Of a stretch of DNA of 64,000 nucleotides, positions 24,601-36,360 are shown in pieces. The stretch spans positions 1,674,001 to 1,738,000 of the forward strand of contig JAKZAN010000005.1 in assembly GCA_023053545.1 (NCBI GenBank). The letters run 5' to 3'. Origin of the DNA: Lepidurus packardi (taxonomy: Eukaryota; Arthropoda; Branchiopoda; Notostraca; Triopsidae). A model generated the notes under the pieces. That model was not told the origin of the DNA. It did no database searches and saw only the letters and a list, made by a program, of their open reading frames with translations. Numbering within the stretch: the stretch's first letter is position 1; each line of letters starts with the position of its first letter. The position numbers were made by a program, and so were the translations under genes.

Positions 24601-24773
24601 GAGCAGGGTCTTGGAATCCTACGCCTCTTCCGCCACCGCCTACCTACCAGAACTATAACTATGATAATCAGGGAGGATTCCATGGTGGTTACCCTCCTCA
24701 CCAACCACCTCAACATCCTTATCATAACGAGGATGATTACGCGTACTATGGGGAACCAAGCGGACCAAACTAG
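21691..24773 (+). CDS. CLASRP: CLK4-associating serine/arginine-rich protein (SWAP2/SFRS16 family)
   Basis: Twelve plus-strand exons: 21691-21789, 21845-21942, 22021-22247, 22300-22688, 22761-22834, 22915-23154, 23218-23415, 23487-23780, 23857-23908, 24069-24138, 24212-24317, 24389-24773; 743 residues. The N-terminus MWQEARKQEKKIRGMMVDYR and the DRY-EERY domain (MMPWQG, then IDRFDVRAHLDHI, then NYERYRILVQNDF) match the family. KAMYSGRKARRERR, an RS-rich middle, KLTPQERLKRKLQAALNKQF and a charged tail follow in family order. The end is a proline/tyrosine-rich tail. The family binds CLK kinases and influences alternative splicing in the nucleus. Two splice choices need care: a 63-base stop-free intron at 23155-23217, and the weak exon 9 donor AAA/GTCAGT at 23908, chosen because it alone keeps frame. 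Confidence 0.95.
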
Positions 24774-24805
24774 TGTACCACCACTTATGGTTCAGAGAAA
24801 GTGGA

Positions 24806-24811
24806 AATAAA
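24806..24811 (+). terminator. Polyadenylation signal of CLASRP
   Basis: AATAAA 33 bases after the CLASRP stop codon. Confidence 0.75.
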
Positions 24812-24936
24812 AGAGGCAAAATATACGATAGCCTTGTAAGGAAAATCAAGCCTGTACTTTGCGTTTACTCACTTTTATTATTCTGTCAACGAAAGTCGTT
24901 TAACGTAACACTATATAGCGCTTACATAAAGCATGT

Positions 24937-25400
24937 CATGGAGTTGGGATCTTTTAAAAGGGAATAGTCACCAAAAATAAATAACTTTTGTGTTAACAAC
25001 ATAGAGCTAGAAATCGACTTCTATTAATGTGTTTTGTTCCGTTTTGCATGAATTAGTAATTAAGCTAATAGAGAAGAAAAATTCCCAAAACAGGAACACG
25101 TGGATCCTTGAGAACAGTTGCTAGTGTTAAGCTTAGGAGTTTCTCCCTAATTGCAGCCTGACAAAAAGCCTGATGATGATTAAGGTCTACTTTTATCCAC
25201 TAAAATATAGAAAGTCGCTCATATTGAAGTTGGGTGCTACTAAGGCCAAGTTTGCAACGCTTAAAACATAGGAAAATGACCCTTTTCACCTTTGACAGTT
25301 ACTAAGGTCTATTTTCCTTAGTTATAGCATAGGGAATTCGTCTCTAATGAAATTTGACTTTCCGAAAGGATATTCTTTACAAGCCTAAGCAAGCGAATTT
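24937..25400 (+). repeat. Long dispersed repeat, copy 1
   Basis: About 460 bases recur at 35928-36345 in the same order and orientation. Shared blocks include ATAGAGCTAGAAAT, GAGAACAGTTGCTAGTGTTA, AATTGCAGCCTGA, GTCTACTTTTATCCACT, GAAATTTGACTTTCC and CTAAGCAAGCGAATT. No coding capacity or poly(A) tail is seen, so it is a non-autonomous element of unknown class. Confidence 0.85.
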
Positions 25401-26580
25401 CTACCCACTGGTGTAAGGAGCGTAAACAATAAGCTTGCAAGCGCCGTAAGTCACACCATGATACGTATGTGACGTCAACAAGCACAAGTTTGCATAACGA
25501 ATAACAGGCTGACCAGAAAAACTTGAAACGTTAAACGAAAGACTTAAAAAGTTATCCGTTTTGGGAGTAAAGTCGATTACAAGCATCCAACATCCATTTC
25601 CATGACCAAACTTGTTCACCATCTAAACTAGCTGTCCATAGACACATACCGGGGCATAAATAATGTAAAGAACATTCATAGTAATCCTTTCAATAGTATC
25701 AAATATGGCCTAGTTTTCATGTTACCAAGCAACTTGTGTAAACATTGTGACAGCCATGTTAACATCCTACTTTCTATACAAGTTTCCCAAATCAAGTCTC
25801 GTACGATATACGACAAGAAAAAAGCTCTATTCCAACAGTGAAAATCTGGCTTGGTGTTATTACGATTAATTTATGTTTTCATGTACAAACTATTTCGTAA
25901 AGCTTCTTGAAGACGGCCTTCTGGGACCATGACTATAAAAAGAATCGAAGGGCAGAATAAGTAAGACAAGTATGTAAGCCGGCTATTGTGTTTGTTGATC
26001 ATTTGCATAGCGCTAAAAAATGTGTGCGTCTCTTGCCTAGCCTATATCGCATCCCATGTTGATTCAGCTCGTAAGCCTCTTACCTCGTTCTACCTGCATG
26101 GCTTTCCCTCTCGTCTCACTTAAGACCCGTTTCTAAGGTAACCTCCTGCTCTGGCAAGTCCAGGTAAAAGGTCGGTCACAGGACTCGAGTCTTCTCTTTC
26201 TCTCTCTCGTCCGACACAATATACTCTTGCTTTGCTTTCCAACTGCGCCAACACAAGACGTACAGAACAAAAGCCAGATCCTCATGTAATCCTTTTCGAG
26301 GCAACTACAGCCACCACTTCCTAAAATTTACCAACTACGAAAAATGAATACAAACATCCCTTCTCCAAGAAAAGGAACAGTTTACAAAACGATGCAAAGA
26401 GTGACTAGTAAACACTTGTCTTTATAAGTACTACATTTTCTTTGCGGGGTATTCATTTGTCAATTTTTAATTACCGAAAATGGTTAAAGCGCTGCCAACA
26501 ACACAACAAATACCCTGAACTAAAGTATTTTCTGCCGTTCCGATCGGGGTTTCGTCCTATTTCTTTTCATGACAACTTTT
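25401..26580. other. Non-coding stretch, no gene seen
   Basis: Short chance frames only. One perfect CRE palindrome TGACGTCA occurs near 25471, shortly after the dispersed repeat. No X-box-like partner is clear there. Confidence 0.5.
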
Positions 26581-26775
26581 CTTACAAGTTTCCCATGTAT
26601 TCGTTGCACATCTGGGCATTTGCTGTTTACTTAAGACCTTTGAATCAGCACGGTGTGTTTCATGCTAAATGAAATGAGTTTCACTCATTTAAACTTTGCT
26701 TACATGTTGCCCATGTGTTTGTTGCACATCTGGGCCTTTGCTGTTTACTTCTGGACTTTGAATCAGCACGGTGTG
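26581..26775 (+). repeat. Tandem duplication, unit about 118 bases
   Basis: GTTGCACATCTGGGC followed by TTTGCTGTTTACTT and TTTGAATCAGCACGGTGTG occurs at 26581-26657 and again at 26700-26775. The short frames over it also repeat, which explains the paired peptides there. Confidence 0.9.
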
Positions 26776-29340
26776 GGAAAACTCGTTCCGCCAATACTCG
26801 TGATTGGTTCGCGTTCTTCGATAAGTTTCTGTATACAAATCCCTCAAGAACTTGGCTTCTTTTAGACATTCTTTGGCCCTCGGTCCTCCAGCGCGCGACG
26901 TCATTTCCTTACTTGATTCTTTTCCAAAGGATCGAACTCCATCACCGGTGCCCGTCATTTGCATACGAGATGCAATTATCGACGCGTCGTCGCCCGACGT
27001 CCTCGTCCTCCAGAAAGCTTACTTGGGGGACTACCTTTACGCTTTCTTCTTCTTCTTTTTCCCTTCTTTCTCGTACTCCGCTCTTGGTCCTTTCCTCCAT
27101 CCGTGGGTTGCTCTTTGAGGGTTTTTTTCCCCTTTTTTTTGGTGGGCTTTTTCCGTTTGTTCTTATTGTTCATCACACAGGGTCGTAAAAGCTGCGATCT
27201 AACAAGCTCTTACTCGTCTCCTCACCTCAATTTTATGCAAGTTTCCTCCCCCACATTTTCCTCGGAAATCTATGAGAAATGGCGCTTTGTGGAGATTCAA
27301 AGATTCACGCTCAAGGTTTCCTGGGGCTTTTGAAGTGCTGTGGTCTGATCCGGACGTTGATTGACGTTTGATTGAAAATTGGGATGTTCTTCTCCTTCTT
27401 TCCCATCTTTTTTCCCATAAGGAATGGGAAGAACATAAAAGAAACAGGAAAATCGGATTTCAGCGAGGACTCCTTGGAAAACCGAGTTCTAGTCATAGTC
27501 AAAGAATACCTCGACTCACGGAGTTCCATTTTGGGTTATTTATTTTTTTTTTACCCCAAACTCTTATAGATTCCGTCTTGAATTTGGGCCTCAAAGAGGA
27601 ACCCAAGTTTTTAAGCTGCGTCGTTCCATGGAGCACCGAAAAGTTTCCACAGGCTTTCTATATTCCTTTAAAAAGGGGTACACAACACTAACACAGACGT
27701 GTACGCGATTTGCAGACGGATGTTGATTGTATTGCTGGCAGTATCACCCATATTTTTTAGCCTGGGTTCTGCAAGGAATATTATAGACATTCTAAACTAT
27801 CCATTCCATTTTTGTATGCATATTTACCGTGAATAATGAATCTGGCGAGGCTGGGAATATGGTAAGAATAATACAATTAATCTTCGCTCCCACACCAACG
27901 GCGCCATGTCATGATTGGAAACCTACACTTTCCGTTTCTGGAAAAGGAAAACCTGCAACGTAAAAGAGAAAAGTGCTTTTGCGATCACACTCTTTTTCTT
28001 ACCCTTTTTCACTTGTCCTTTGCTTTTTAGATTGGACCTTATAGATGGACGATGATGGCATGATGGCGCTTTGAAGGGAGAACGTGAGCGAAAACGGCGC
28101 AGGGTGAGGTCAGAGGTCATCTATCATGCCAGGGTCACAGGAAGACGAAAAGTTTTCTCTGGCGTCTCTCTCCCCGTAAGATTGATGAAGCTTTCCTTGT
28201 TTGTACCCACGAAAATCAGTCTTGGGGAAAAAATAGATCGATTCCTTCCTTAAACCATTTTCAAGTCGTCCATCAGTTTGAAACTATTTTTTGACTATTT
28301 TTTTAAAGGAGGATGGTTATTTTTCTTTTCTTTCTTTAAGTTCAAAATGTAATATCTTTACTTTTAACGTCTTCGCTTTGGACCTTTAAGGCTGAGGAGG
28401 ATTTTCGGAAAACTTTTTCCCCCAAAAAGGAGCGTGGCTTCCTCGGACTGGAACGGGATTTGACCCGCACTAACCATGCGCTGGGCGGTGATCGTCAACT
28501 GACCTTATCATAAAAATCCGGCGTTTTCTATTCAACAATCGTTGAGGGTGTGCGGGGTGTCCAGGCGCAGTGCAACCGTCCATGCTACGAAACGGGAAAA
28601 GCGGGGAAAAAGAAGGAAAAAAACCGAGCCAATGGAACACAAGTTCGGTGAGAACCAATGGTCAGTTTGGGTGAGGGTGGATAATCTTTTGTGCTCCGTG
28701 TCGCTACAAAAGCGAAAGAGGGGGGCACGTGCCCAGCCGCCCATTGCCATCACTCCCTCTTCTTCTATTTTTCCCAATCCCGGTGCCTGAGCCGATCCCC
28801 ATCATAAATAACGAAATTAGGTCTGATGCGTCAGCCAACCAACTCCTGTAGATAAAAAAGAAAAAATCCGTAAAAAAAAACACAATTTTGTCATTAATAT
28901 CTTTCCAGTGCTTGGTCAAATTCCCTACCACTATAATAATCACTGACAGAATAATAATAACACGGGTAAAAAAAAAAAGAAAATGAGAAATGACGTACAG
29001 CTTCCGTAACAGAATGCTTTTTATGCACGCTTTTCAGGACTGTCATAATAACCTTAGATTCTATTGCTGCAACTGGAAGATTCAGATTGAACCCCAAACG
29101 AGGTATAAACACAAATGTTCAAAGTGCGAAAAGTATCCGTCCTAACCGGATAAATAGGTAAATAACTCTGAGGCATTCGAGCACCTAGTATTAAATTTTA
29201 ATATTGATAAGAAATAATACTATTTAACATTAAAAAGAATGAATATTAAAACTTACATTACTAATACTAATTAACCTACTAAACGCGTGACTGACGACTT
29301 CTCGAAAACTACCAGCGAAAGGTCTGCAGACCATCATAAC
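26776..29340. other. Non-coding stretch with pyrimidine-rich tracts
   Basis: Overlapping frames on both strands near 26850-27330 come from long CT/GA-biased tracts and are not genes. A pair of tRNA-like hairpins on the minus strand at 28455-28481 lacks an anticodon arm. Nothing else is recognised. Confidence 0.5.
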
Positions 29341-29695
29341 TAATTAGCTTAAATTAAGCCATTGTGATTCCGAAATAGTAAAAAAGTAAAAAAATATAAT
29401 TAAATATTACAATTAGAAAATATTAAGAATTATTCTTATTAAGATTAAGGAAATGTGATCTGCAACTTGGAAATTGTGAAAAGTACGAAAGTAAATTAGA
29501 TTTTTTCTACAGTGTACCCCACAATAATTTATTAGGTTAAGTTAAGCCATCGCAGATCGGAAATAATTAAAAAAAAATCCATACAATAATTATAAACATT
29601 AATAATCTTTATTATTACGATTAGGGAAATTGAGACTTGCCATTGGTAAATTATGAACAGTATGGTCCTTTCATAGCAAGATTTTTTTAGAAGTG
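29341..29695 (+). repeat. Diverged tandem duplication, unit about 185 bases
   Basis: AATTAAGCCATTGTGATTCCGA at about 29352 (first copy) corresponds to AGTTAAGCCATCGCAGATCGGA at about 29540 (second). Each is followed by an A-run, an AT-rich block, ATTA(A)GGAAAT, a TTGGAAATT/TTGGTAAATT motif and a T-run. It is AT-rich and non-coding. Confidence 0.75.
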
Positions 29696-31083
29696 TAGAA
29701 GCATCGTTTAGTTTAGTATTAGTTGAAATTGGAAGAGCAAGGTTTGAGAAAGCGAGATCCAAGCGAAACTCCACTAAAATGAAAAGAAAAAGTCGCGTAA
29801 CTAGCGCCCATCAGAAAATAAATAATTAAAGGAACATAGACCCAGGTTAATTACTAGCAAGATTAGTATTTCTCATCATCCTGCTCATCAAGGCATAATT
29901 ATGACCCGGCATACGCATACCTTACAAATGAACATGGCATTTCCCTTCTGCTTTTGCTTTCCAGTATATGATACGAATGCTCTCTCCTTTCACCAATTAG
30001 GACATGTTTTAGGTTGCTGTGCCATGTGCTACTGCATAAAAAGACACATTTTACAGGCCGGGTCGCTTGCTTTACTTACGGAGACAGACGGAAAAACAGA
30101 TCAGCTTTCTAGTTTTTTCTGGGCCTCCACTTTAGCATAGCTACACTCGCAAGCATGATCCCAAGGACTGTAATAATAAAGCCGTTTTACCTAGGTTCAA
30201 TTGGAAGTCTTTTGTGAGAGCGCAGCAGCCTCTTTCTCGACTCGTATAGAACGGATCGTTTTCGTTCTCGGCTTCCTTTTGCATGAAACAACGAGAATGT
30301 GAATCGACATCAAAGTTTTGCGTTTCCCTTTGAAGGAACGTCCTTGGCAGTCGAGTTAGTTTGGGCACGATAAGCAATTGGAGCTTATTTATCATGACAA
30401 GCATCCTCTCGCTCTCGACTTTTGCATATCCTCGAGCTTTCAAATGCAGCACGAATGCTGTATTGCATGTCACTAGAGGCTTCCCCAAGCCTAAATTAAA
30501 TTGCGTTAAGCTTGTGACCATGGTTTTTTTCTGAATTTTTTTCCCCCCTTTTTTCTACCTTTTCGTTGCTCGTGCTGGGACTCTACGCCTCAAATAACCT
30601 AGTGCTCTTATGGCTAAGATAAATATCTACCCAGGTTTCCTCCAAGCTCAAATCCCCACACAACATTGGGTAAATAAGACCTTTCCACTGAAAAGGGAAA
30701 ATGGAAGAATGAGAGATAACTAGGACCCGTCTCTGTTTCCAAACTACAATACTTAATAACGTAGGAATCTAAACAAGACAGTCTACGCATTTCCCTTGTT
30801 ACGATCCTATAACTTGGGGACTGGAAAATAGCATAAACTTAAGAAAGACCCTAAGTCGTATCGCATTACCGTAGTGTGTATCCAGACGGTAGAAATACAA
30901 GCGTCCCTTCACTTGCATAACAACAAAGCATCCGCAAGATACAATTATGTACCGCCAACAGGAATCATGTCTTTAAAAAACAGAAAATGCACTTTCCAGT
31001 GATATCTTTCTTTCCATCATACGCCACGTAGTACTTAGCTATTAAACAATGAAATTTCGAAAGGAAGGATCACACGGCTTTTT
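29696..31083. other. Non-coding stretch, no gene seen
   Basis: Only short frames, none with a recognisable motif. No repeat was recognised. Confidence 0.5.
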
Positions 31084-31320
31084 CGACGTCACGGACGTGT
31101 CATCAGGTAGCGACTAACCATGCCATCTTGACGAATGTGCACAGGTTAGATTTAGTTAGACCAAGTTACCAGGAACAACACTGTCATCAAGCGGGAGCTT
31201 TCTGTACTGTTTTAGGCACGGAACAAAACAGTAATCATGGTAGCAAGGGCACTTAAGCCACGCCACTACTCGTCTATGACGTCACGGTTAGCGTCCGAAA
31301 AATTGAATTGTCCATAACTC
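31084..31320 (+). repeat. X-box/CRE repeat family, copy A
   Basis: Starts GACGTCACGGACGTGTC and contains CTGTACTGTTT, then AACAGTAATCATGGTAGC (RFX-like palindrome at 31231-31244), ACTTAAGCCACGCC, and the CRE TGACGTCA at 31277-31284. CCATAACTC follows, as in copy D. About 80 bases seem inserted between two GTCATCA copies in the left half. Confidence 0.75.
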
Positions 31321-32943
31321 TTGAACGGTTGCTTAAAAAAAATTGAAACACATTTCACCGTGCTTGGAATAACACAGACTGCAAGACCAAAATCTCGATA
31401 TGTCATTTTGATGGGTAAAATCCTTTAACCAAGTTATAATGGGACTGTATACCTACACGAAGCTTTAGAAAGAGCCTGTCCCAACCTCATTGATCTTTTG
31501 CCGATCAAAACAAACGAGGAAACATTTCCTCAGGTATAGAAATACAGAAAAATACAGAAATATCTCATAATTAGACCAGATCATGTTCTAGCGATCCGGA
31601 AGCAAAAATCTAGTCATCTTATAGGAAAAAAGCGAAAAAAAGAAAAAGCTCTGGGTTATGTCAGATTCCTTGGTTTTACTGGTAAGTCAGCCATCAGGGC
31701 CAGATAAAAGTCTTGGTATTTCCGTTATCTTGGGTGATATGGTGAATATGTGCCTCTTGGGCTGGGCGGGAATTGGGGCTCTCTCTCTCTTGCGTAGAGA
31801 GTACGTTGCAGTACTGACAAGAGCCAAGTCCATGGCCCCCACATAAAGGTAGGCCCATGGGAGGAGGAGTTGTCATGGAGATTGCCTACTTGACAGAAGA
31901 GGCCAATTCCACTGCCATCACCCTTCTCCTCCCCAGCATTCAACATTCTGTATTCAGCTTATGTATGTGGGGTCGGCCAAGCCATCAAGACACAACAGCA
32001 ACACTCAACACGACCTCCCATTTCATGTTTTTTATACAACTCTTATAGGCCCCTAAGCTCCACCCTCACACTTTTTTTCGAGGAGTTTGGGGTAATCTTC
32101 CTACTCATGTGACCAACCCCCACCCACCTCCCCCGAATCAACCACCTTTAACTTATGGTTCCGCATATCCCCCCCCCCTCTGCACATTAAAACGCTTTTG
32201 CAACTATAAAGTTCAAAAACATGTGAGATAAATCTCACGGCGTCGTCGTTTCCCAGCCCTGTTGGGCCCAAAACTTTCCTTTCTAATATTTTTGAAAATT
32301 TATCTCATATTATTTTTGCTCGGATCCCTGTGTGTCTGTCTCCGAGTTCCTCTCGCTCTACTTCAGGAAGAGGAAGGTACACACACCTCAAAAATCTCAA
32401 TCAGGCTTAGTGCTTTTAGATGTTCGATACCTTTCGGCCGGCGTTGTTGCCTGCTAGCCTCTTGCTACTTGTGTTTGTTGAGAAACTGTTTACTTACTCA
32501 AAGCAGCCAGCGTGGAAGCATTGGATACTAGGACTTTGGGAAATTTCCAAACTTGCCTCTCTACAACTTAGCTTGTTCTTGCTGCTGCAGCAGCAGCAGC
32601 AGCGAAAGAGCACAAGTGAAGAGCACCTCCCCCTTTCACTCCCCCTTTCACTCCCACTTTGGTACCCTTTCATAAGCGCCAAAAAACACAGTAAGGCACA
32701 AAACATTACTAGAGTCAACTTCCAACTAAGCCTCCCACAACTCTTTCACCAGTCTGGGCACCGCATTTAAAGGGCAAAAGCCACCAAAATAACAAGTTCT
32801 TCCTCTTAAAATTAATGAACAAAAAATCGGGGTTGGAGTGCTAGCTTTCTTTCCATCAATACGTAATAGTTAAGTAATAGTTGCTAAGTAATAGTTAAGT
32901 AATTACAAAAAGAAATGTTAAAAACTAGGATCATGCGGGTTCA
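31321..32943. other. Non-coding stretch; simple repeats
   Basis: Contains a CT run near 31778, a C11 run near 32169, and (CAG)n-type triplets at about 32584-32602. The frames over 32262-32770 are low-complexity. No gene is recognised. Confidence 0.5.
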
Positions 32944-33066
32944 TAGCGTCACAGCCGTACCAGCATACCGGAAGTTTTGTTTACTCTTTCAAGCATCGTA
33001 ATAACAGTAACCATAGTAAACACGCGCTCTAAGCCTCGCCCAGCCGCGTCCATGACGTCATAGAAC
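32944..33066 (+). repeat. X-box/CRE repeat family, copy B
   Basis: GCGTCACAGCC, then GTTTACTCTTT, AACAGTAACCATAGTAAAC (33007-33020 core), GCCTCGCCCAGCC and TGACGTCA (33053-33060). Order and spacing match the other three copies. Confidence 0.75.
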
Positions 33067-35264
33067 CAAAAATTGGCCTGAGCTATACTAGCGAAACAAG
33101 GTGGGTTTTTCTTTCAAGGTATTTCTTCGAATGATTTACACCAGAAGCAACAACCCAAGTTCGCAACATGTGCTTTTGGTTACAATTTAAGGCTCGCGAA
33201 TAGCTTAGCTTGTTACATTAGTGTTCTTGTACGGGTGAACATAAATGTGCATTGCTTCTGCGTGTTAAACGGCAAGCGTGATAACTGTATAACCACGTAC
33301 TCAATTAGTATAAAAACTCAATAAAAAAACATTAGTATAAAAGAAACTGGACAATGAATAATGACAGTTTCTAAATTCTCAACTTTTTTTCTAGAATTTA
33401 ATACAATTAATTTAAAATGTTCAGTTCCTGAAAGCAAAAATAAAAAACTATAACTGTCCTGCACTTTCTATTAGTATTACCTATATTACCGTCACGAATT
33501 TATGTAAAAAAAAAACTTCGCCAACTTTTTAGGCAAGTTTGCTTCAAGGTTCCCCATGCTATCGTGCCTGGAAAGCTAAGCTTACGGAAGTACAGCTTAG
33601 CTTAGTTAATACCACCACTTTCGGTTTCACTTATGACACAACAATTCCCATCAAGAATCACCCACCACGTCCTCTCTACTCTTTTGACTTATTTTCATTA
33701 CTCCATAACTTTGGCCGTAGACTTTACCATAGTTCCTCTACTAGCGAACTGCCACTAAATGCCCTTGTATCACGACAGGCAAGGGCGTTGAACATTTTGC
33801 TTTTTCAAATTTTTTTACATTTATTTTTTATCCTTTTTTAACCCTAGTCTAAATCATTGAAATACACGGGACGCTGTCCGTGACAATGCACGGCCTATAG
33901 CCAATAGCCTATCTTCCTAACGGTTCTCTATGCAAAAAACGTTTATGTAAATGAACTTGAATGCCAAGCTATTGAAATTCAGATGCTGCATGTACTTGGG
34001 GAGAAAAAAAAGGTCCCGTTTTTAAATAAAATGAACCCTCCTACCGTCCTCCGGAAGAAAAGAACTACAGCTTTCAGTATTACTGCCGTCCCCGATATAA
34101 TTTTTTTTTCTTGCCGAAGAAAGGGTTTGACCAAATGCATGTGCGGCCTTACATGTATAATAAGGTATCCCAAGATCTGTGTAACTCTGTACCTCCATGC
34201 AGGGAATTTTTTTAAAGTCTGCTTCATTTAAAAAAAAAAAAAAGATTTTAAAAAGGGAGCCGAATCCAGCTGCTGGGAGGCGTTCAGGAAAAAAAAAAAA
34301 AAGAAAAAATCGGTCCATATAAAAGAATCGGTAAACCGATATGCTATGCAAAAATGAAAGGGTTTCTTTCCTGTGGACTATCCTAGAACGCGTTTTACTT
34401 TTCTCTCTCCCTCTCTTCTCTGAACAAAACGCTGCTACCAAACACAAACTAAAAAAAAAAAAAATGAACGCTATTGTTCCCAGTGACGGTTTTTGAAAAG
34501 AATTAAAACGGGGCAAAAGGGTGCTTGGAGATAGGCGCTTGTCTATGCTTTGCGTGTACATGTCTTATACGAGCTTCAAGGTGTATACGATCACCATAAC
34601 CCGGGACCAGGCTATACAGGGGATAGTCTTTTCCAGAATTGTGGGAGCAAAAGGGAAGGGTTATGGCATTATCATCAGAGGTGTTTTTCGCCGGTTTTCC
34701 CGAGGTCCTGCAAAGGCTGCAAATCTAGCGTCAGCTGCACTACTTTGTGGGATTCATAAAAGGGAGCAACAATGCAGCATCGTAAAAGAGACAAAAAAGC
34801 AGAATGCTTTAATTGTACCCCAGTACCTGAACCATAATGCCTCAAGAAGTACGGTGCTAAAAACCGTAAATGTAAAACTGACACCTCCGATTTGAAACAA
34901 CTTTTTTTTTCCTTTTTTTTTTTTGCTTTTCGCATATACATTTGCCTTGCATGTTGCATCACACTACGGCGCTTTTACCGAGCGAGCACAAGGAAGATAA
35001 ATGAAGTTGAGAGGGCCCACGTCCTTTTTTTCTTAACTCCTTCTTTTGCCGTCACCCGGGAGCCAAAAAAGCTTCTTATCGCCTTCCCTTCTTGATGAAG
35101 GGCCACAGCATCCATCAAGGCTTTTAGAGCCCTGCAAAACCTTCTCTTTTTGTTCCCATCACTTTTACTTTTTTCTTGGGGTTAGAAGAGAACCCGAAAG
35201 AGTCCTTGCGTAATGTTGGCTCAAAGGGAGGCGGAACTTTTGCGGGTTTCATATACTTTAGCAA
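33067..35264. other. Non-coding stretch rich in A and T runs
   Basis: Several runs of 10 or more A or T (for example near 34225, 34290, 34450 and 34910). Frames on both strands here are driven by these runs. No gene is recognised. Confidence 0.5.
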
Positions 35265-35400
35265 CTTTAAAAAAGGGCAATAGATACCACGAAAACAACG
35301 TTGTCTTATAAAATAGAGCTTAAAATCTAGTTTCCAACGTTATTTTTCCTTGCAAAGAAAATCATGCGCAAAGTATAGTAATTAACTACTGAATAAAGAA
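35265..35400 (+). repeat. Diverged partial copy of the long dispersed repeat
   Basis: AAAAAAGGGCAATAG, an ATAGAGCTTAAAATC block and GTAATTAACTA follow the order seen at 35928-36020 (AAAGGGCAATAG, ATAGAGCTAGAAAT, GTAATTAAGCTA). Only the left part of the repeat is recognisable. Confidence 0.5.
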
Positions 35401-35454
35401 TTAGTTTCAACAAATTTTCTCTTCAAGAGAGCTTTCTGGCAACACGGAAATATC

Positions 35455-35570
35455 AGTATTCGTACGGATGCAAAGCTTATAATCTTTGTTTACTGATTTG
35501 AAAAAATGGACGTAAACAGTAACCATGGTAACAGGCCACTTAAGCCACGGGCGTGACGTCACGACTGAAA
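35455..35570 (+). repeat. X-box/CRE repeat family, copy C
   Basis: TTTGTTTACTGATTT, then AACAGTAACCATGGTAAC, a perfect palindromic X-box core at 35519-35532, ACTTAAGCCACGG, and CRE TGACGTCA at 35554-35561. The gap between the two palindromes is about 11 bases shorter than in the other copies. Confidence 0.75.
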
Positions 35571-35756
35571 GTTGTGCGTGCCAATAACCCGTGGTCAGCT
35601 AATCCGAAACAAAGACAGCTAATACAAGAAAGCTTAAGCAATATGAATCATTCTACAAGTGCTAGCTAGCCAATTCAGACTAGCAAAATCTCCAAAATAG
35701 GATTGTGGTGGCGATTGCCTGAATAAATACATTTAAAAACCGTTCAAATCATTTGC

Positions 35757-35895
35757 CTTTTTAACGTCACAGACATACCCGCAAGCGTTGTTTACTGTTT
35801 AATGAACGGAAACAAACAGTAGCCACGCTAACCAGGCCCAGTAACGCCACGCCAGGACACATCCGTGACGTCAGAAATACCACAAGTTTTCAAGC
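35757..35895 (+). repeat. X-box/CRE repeat family, copy D
   Basis: ACGTCACAGACATA at the left and TCCGTGACGTCAG at the right look like short inverted ends. Inside are GTTTACTGTTT and AACAGTAGCCACGCTAAC (35819-35832), which can pair as a stem. CCATAACTC follows as in copy A. The long dispersed repeat starts about 30 bases downstream. Confidence 0.75.
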
Positions 35896-35927
35896 CATAA
35901 CTCGTAGAGCTGGTAATTTTTTAAAGG

Positions 35928-36345
35928 GCAATAGCTAAATAAAATAACTTTTATGTTAACAAGATAGAGCTAGAAATGGAATCCCTATTGATGTGTTTCG
36001 TTCCATTTTGCATGAAGTTGTAATTAAGCTAATAAAGAAAGAAGATTTTCAAAAATGGGAACACGTGGGACATTGAGAACAGTTGCTAGTGTTAAAACCG
36101 TATTAGGTTCTCACTAATTGCAGCCTGATGTAACAAAGGTCTACTTTTATCCACTTGAACCTAGCAAATTGAAGTTTGGTGTTACTAAGGGCGAGTTTTC
36201 AACGTTAAAACATAGAAAAATGGCTCTTGTCATCTTTGGCAGTTACTAAGGTCTATTTCATTAGTTACATCATAGGAAATTCATCTCCAGTGAAATTTGA
36301 CTTTCCATAAGGAATTTTTTTTATAAGACTAAGCAAGCGAATTGC
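35928..36345 (+). repeat. Long dispersed repeat, copy 2
   Basis: Collinear partner of 24937-25400, differing by scattered substitutions and small gaps. Its right end is altered: the terminal CTAAGCAAGCGAATT block runs into an inverted copy of itself, forming the hairpin at 36318-36360. Confidence 0.85.
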
Positions 36346-36360
36346 TTAGTCTTATAAAAA
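36318..36360. repeat. Perfect 19-bp hairpin at the end of a dispersed repeat
   Basis: The left arm (TTTTTATAAGACTAAGCAA) and its exact reverse complement are separated by GCGAA. The same block at 25385-25397 in copy 1 has no inverted arm, so the hairpin arose after the copies separated. Confidence 0.9.

Noticed and set aside
26852-27333. Overlapping 80-150-codon frames on both strands
   Set aside because: They arise from CT/GA-biased tracts, have no consistent motif, and overlap each other on both strands.
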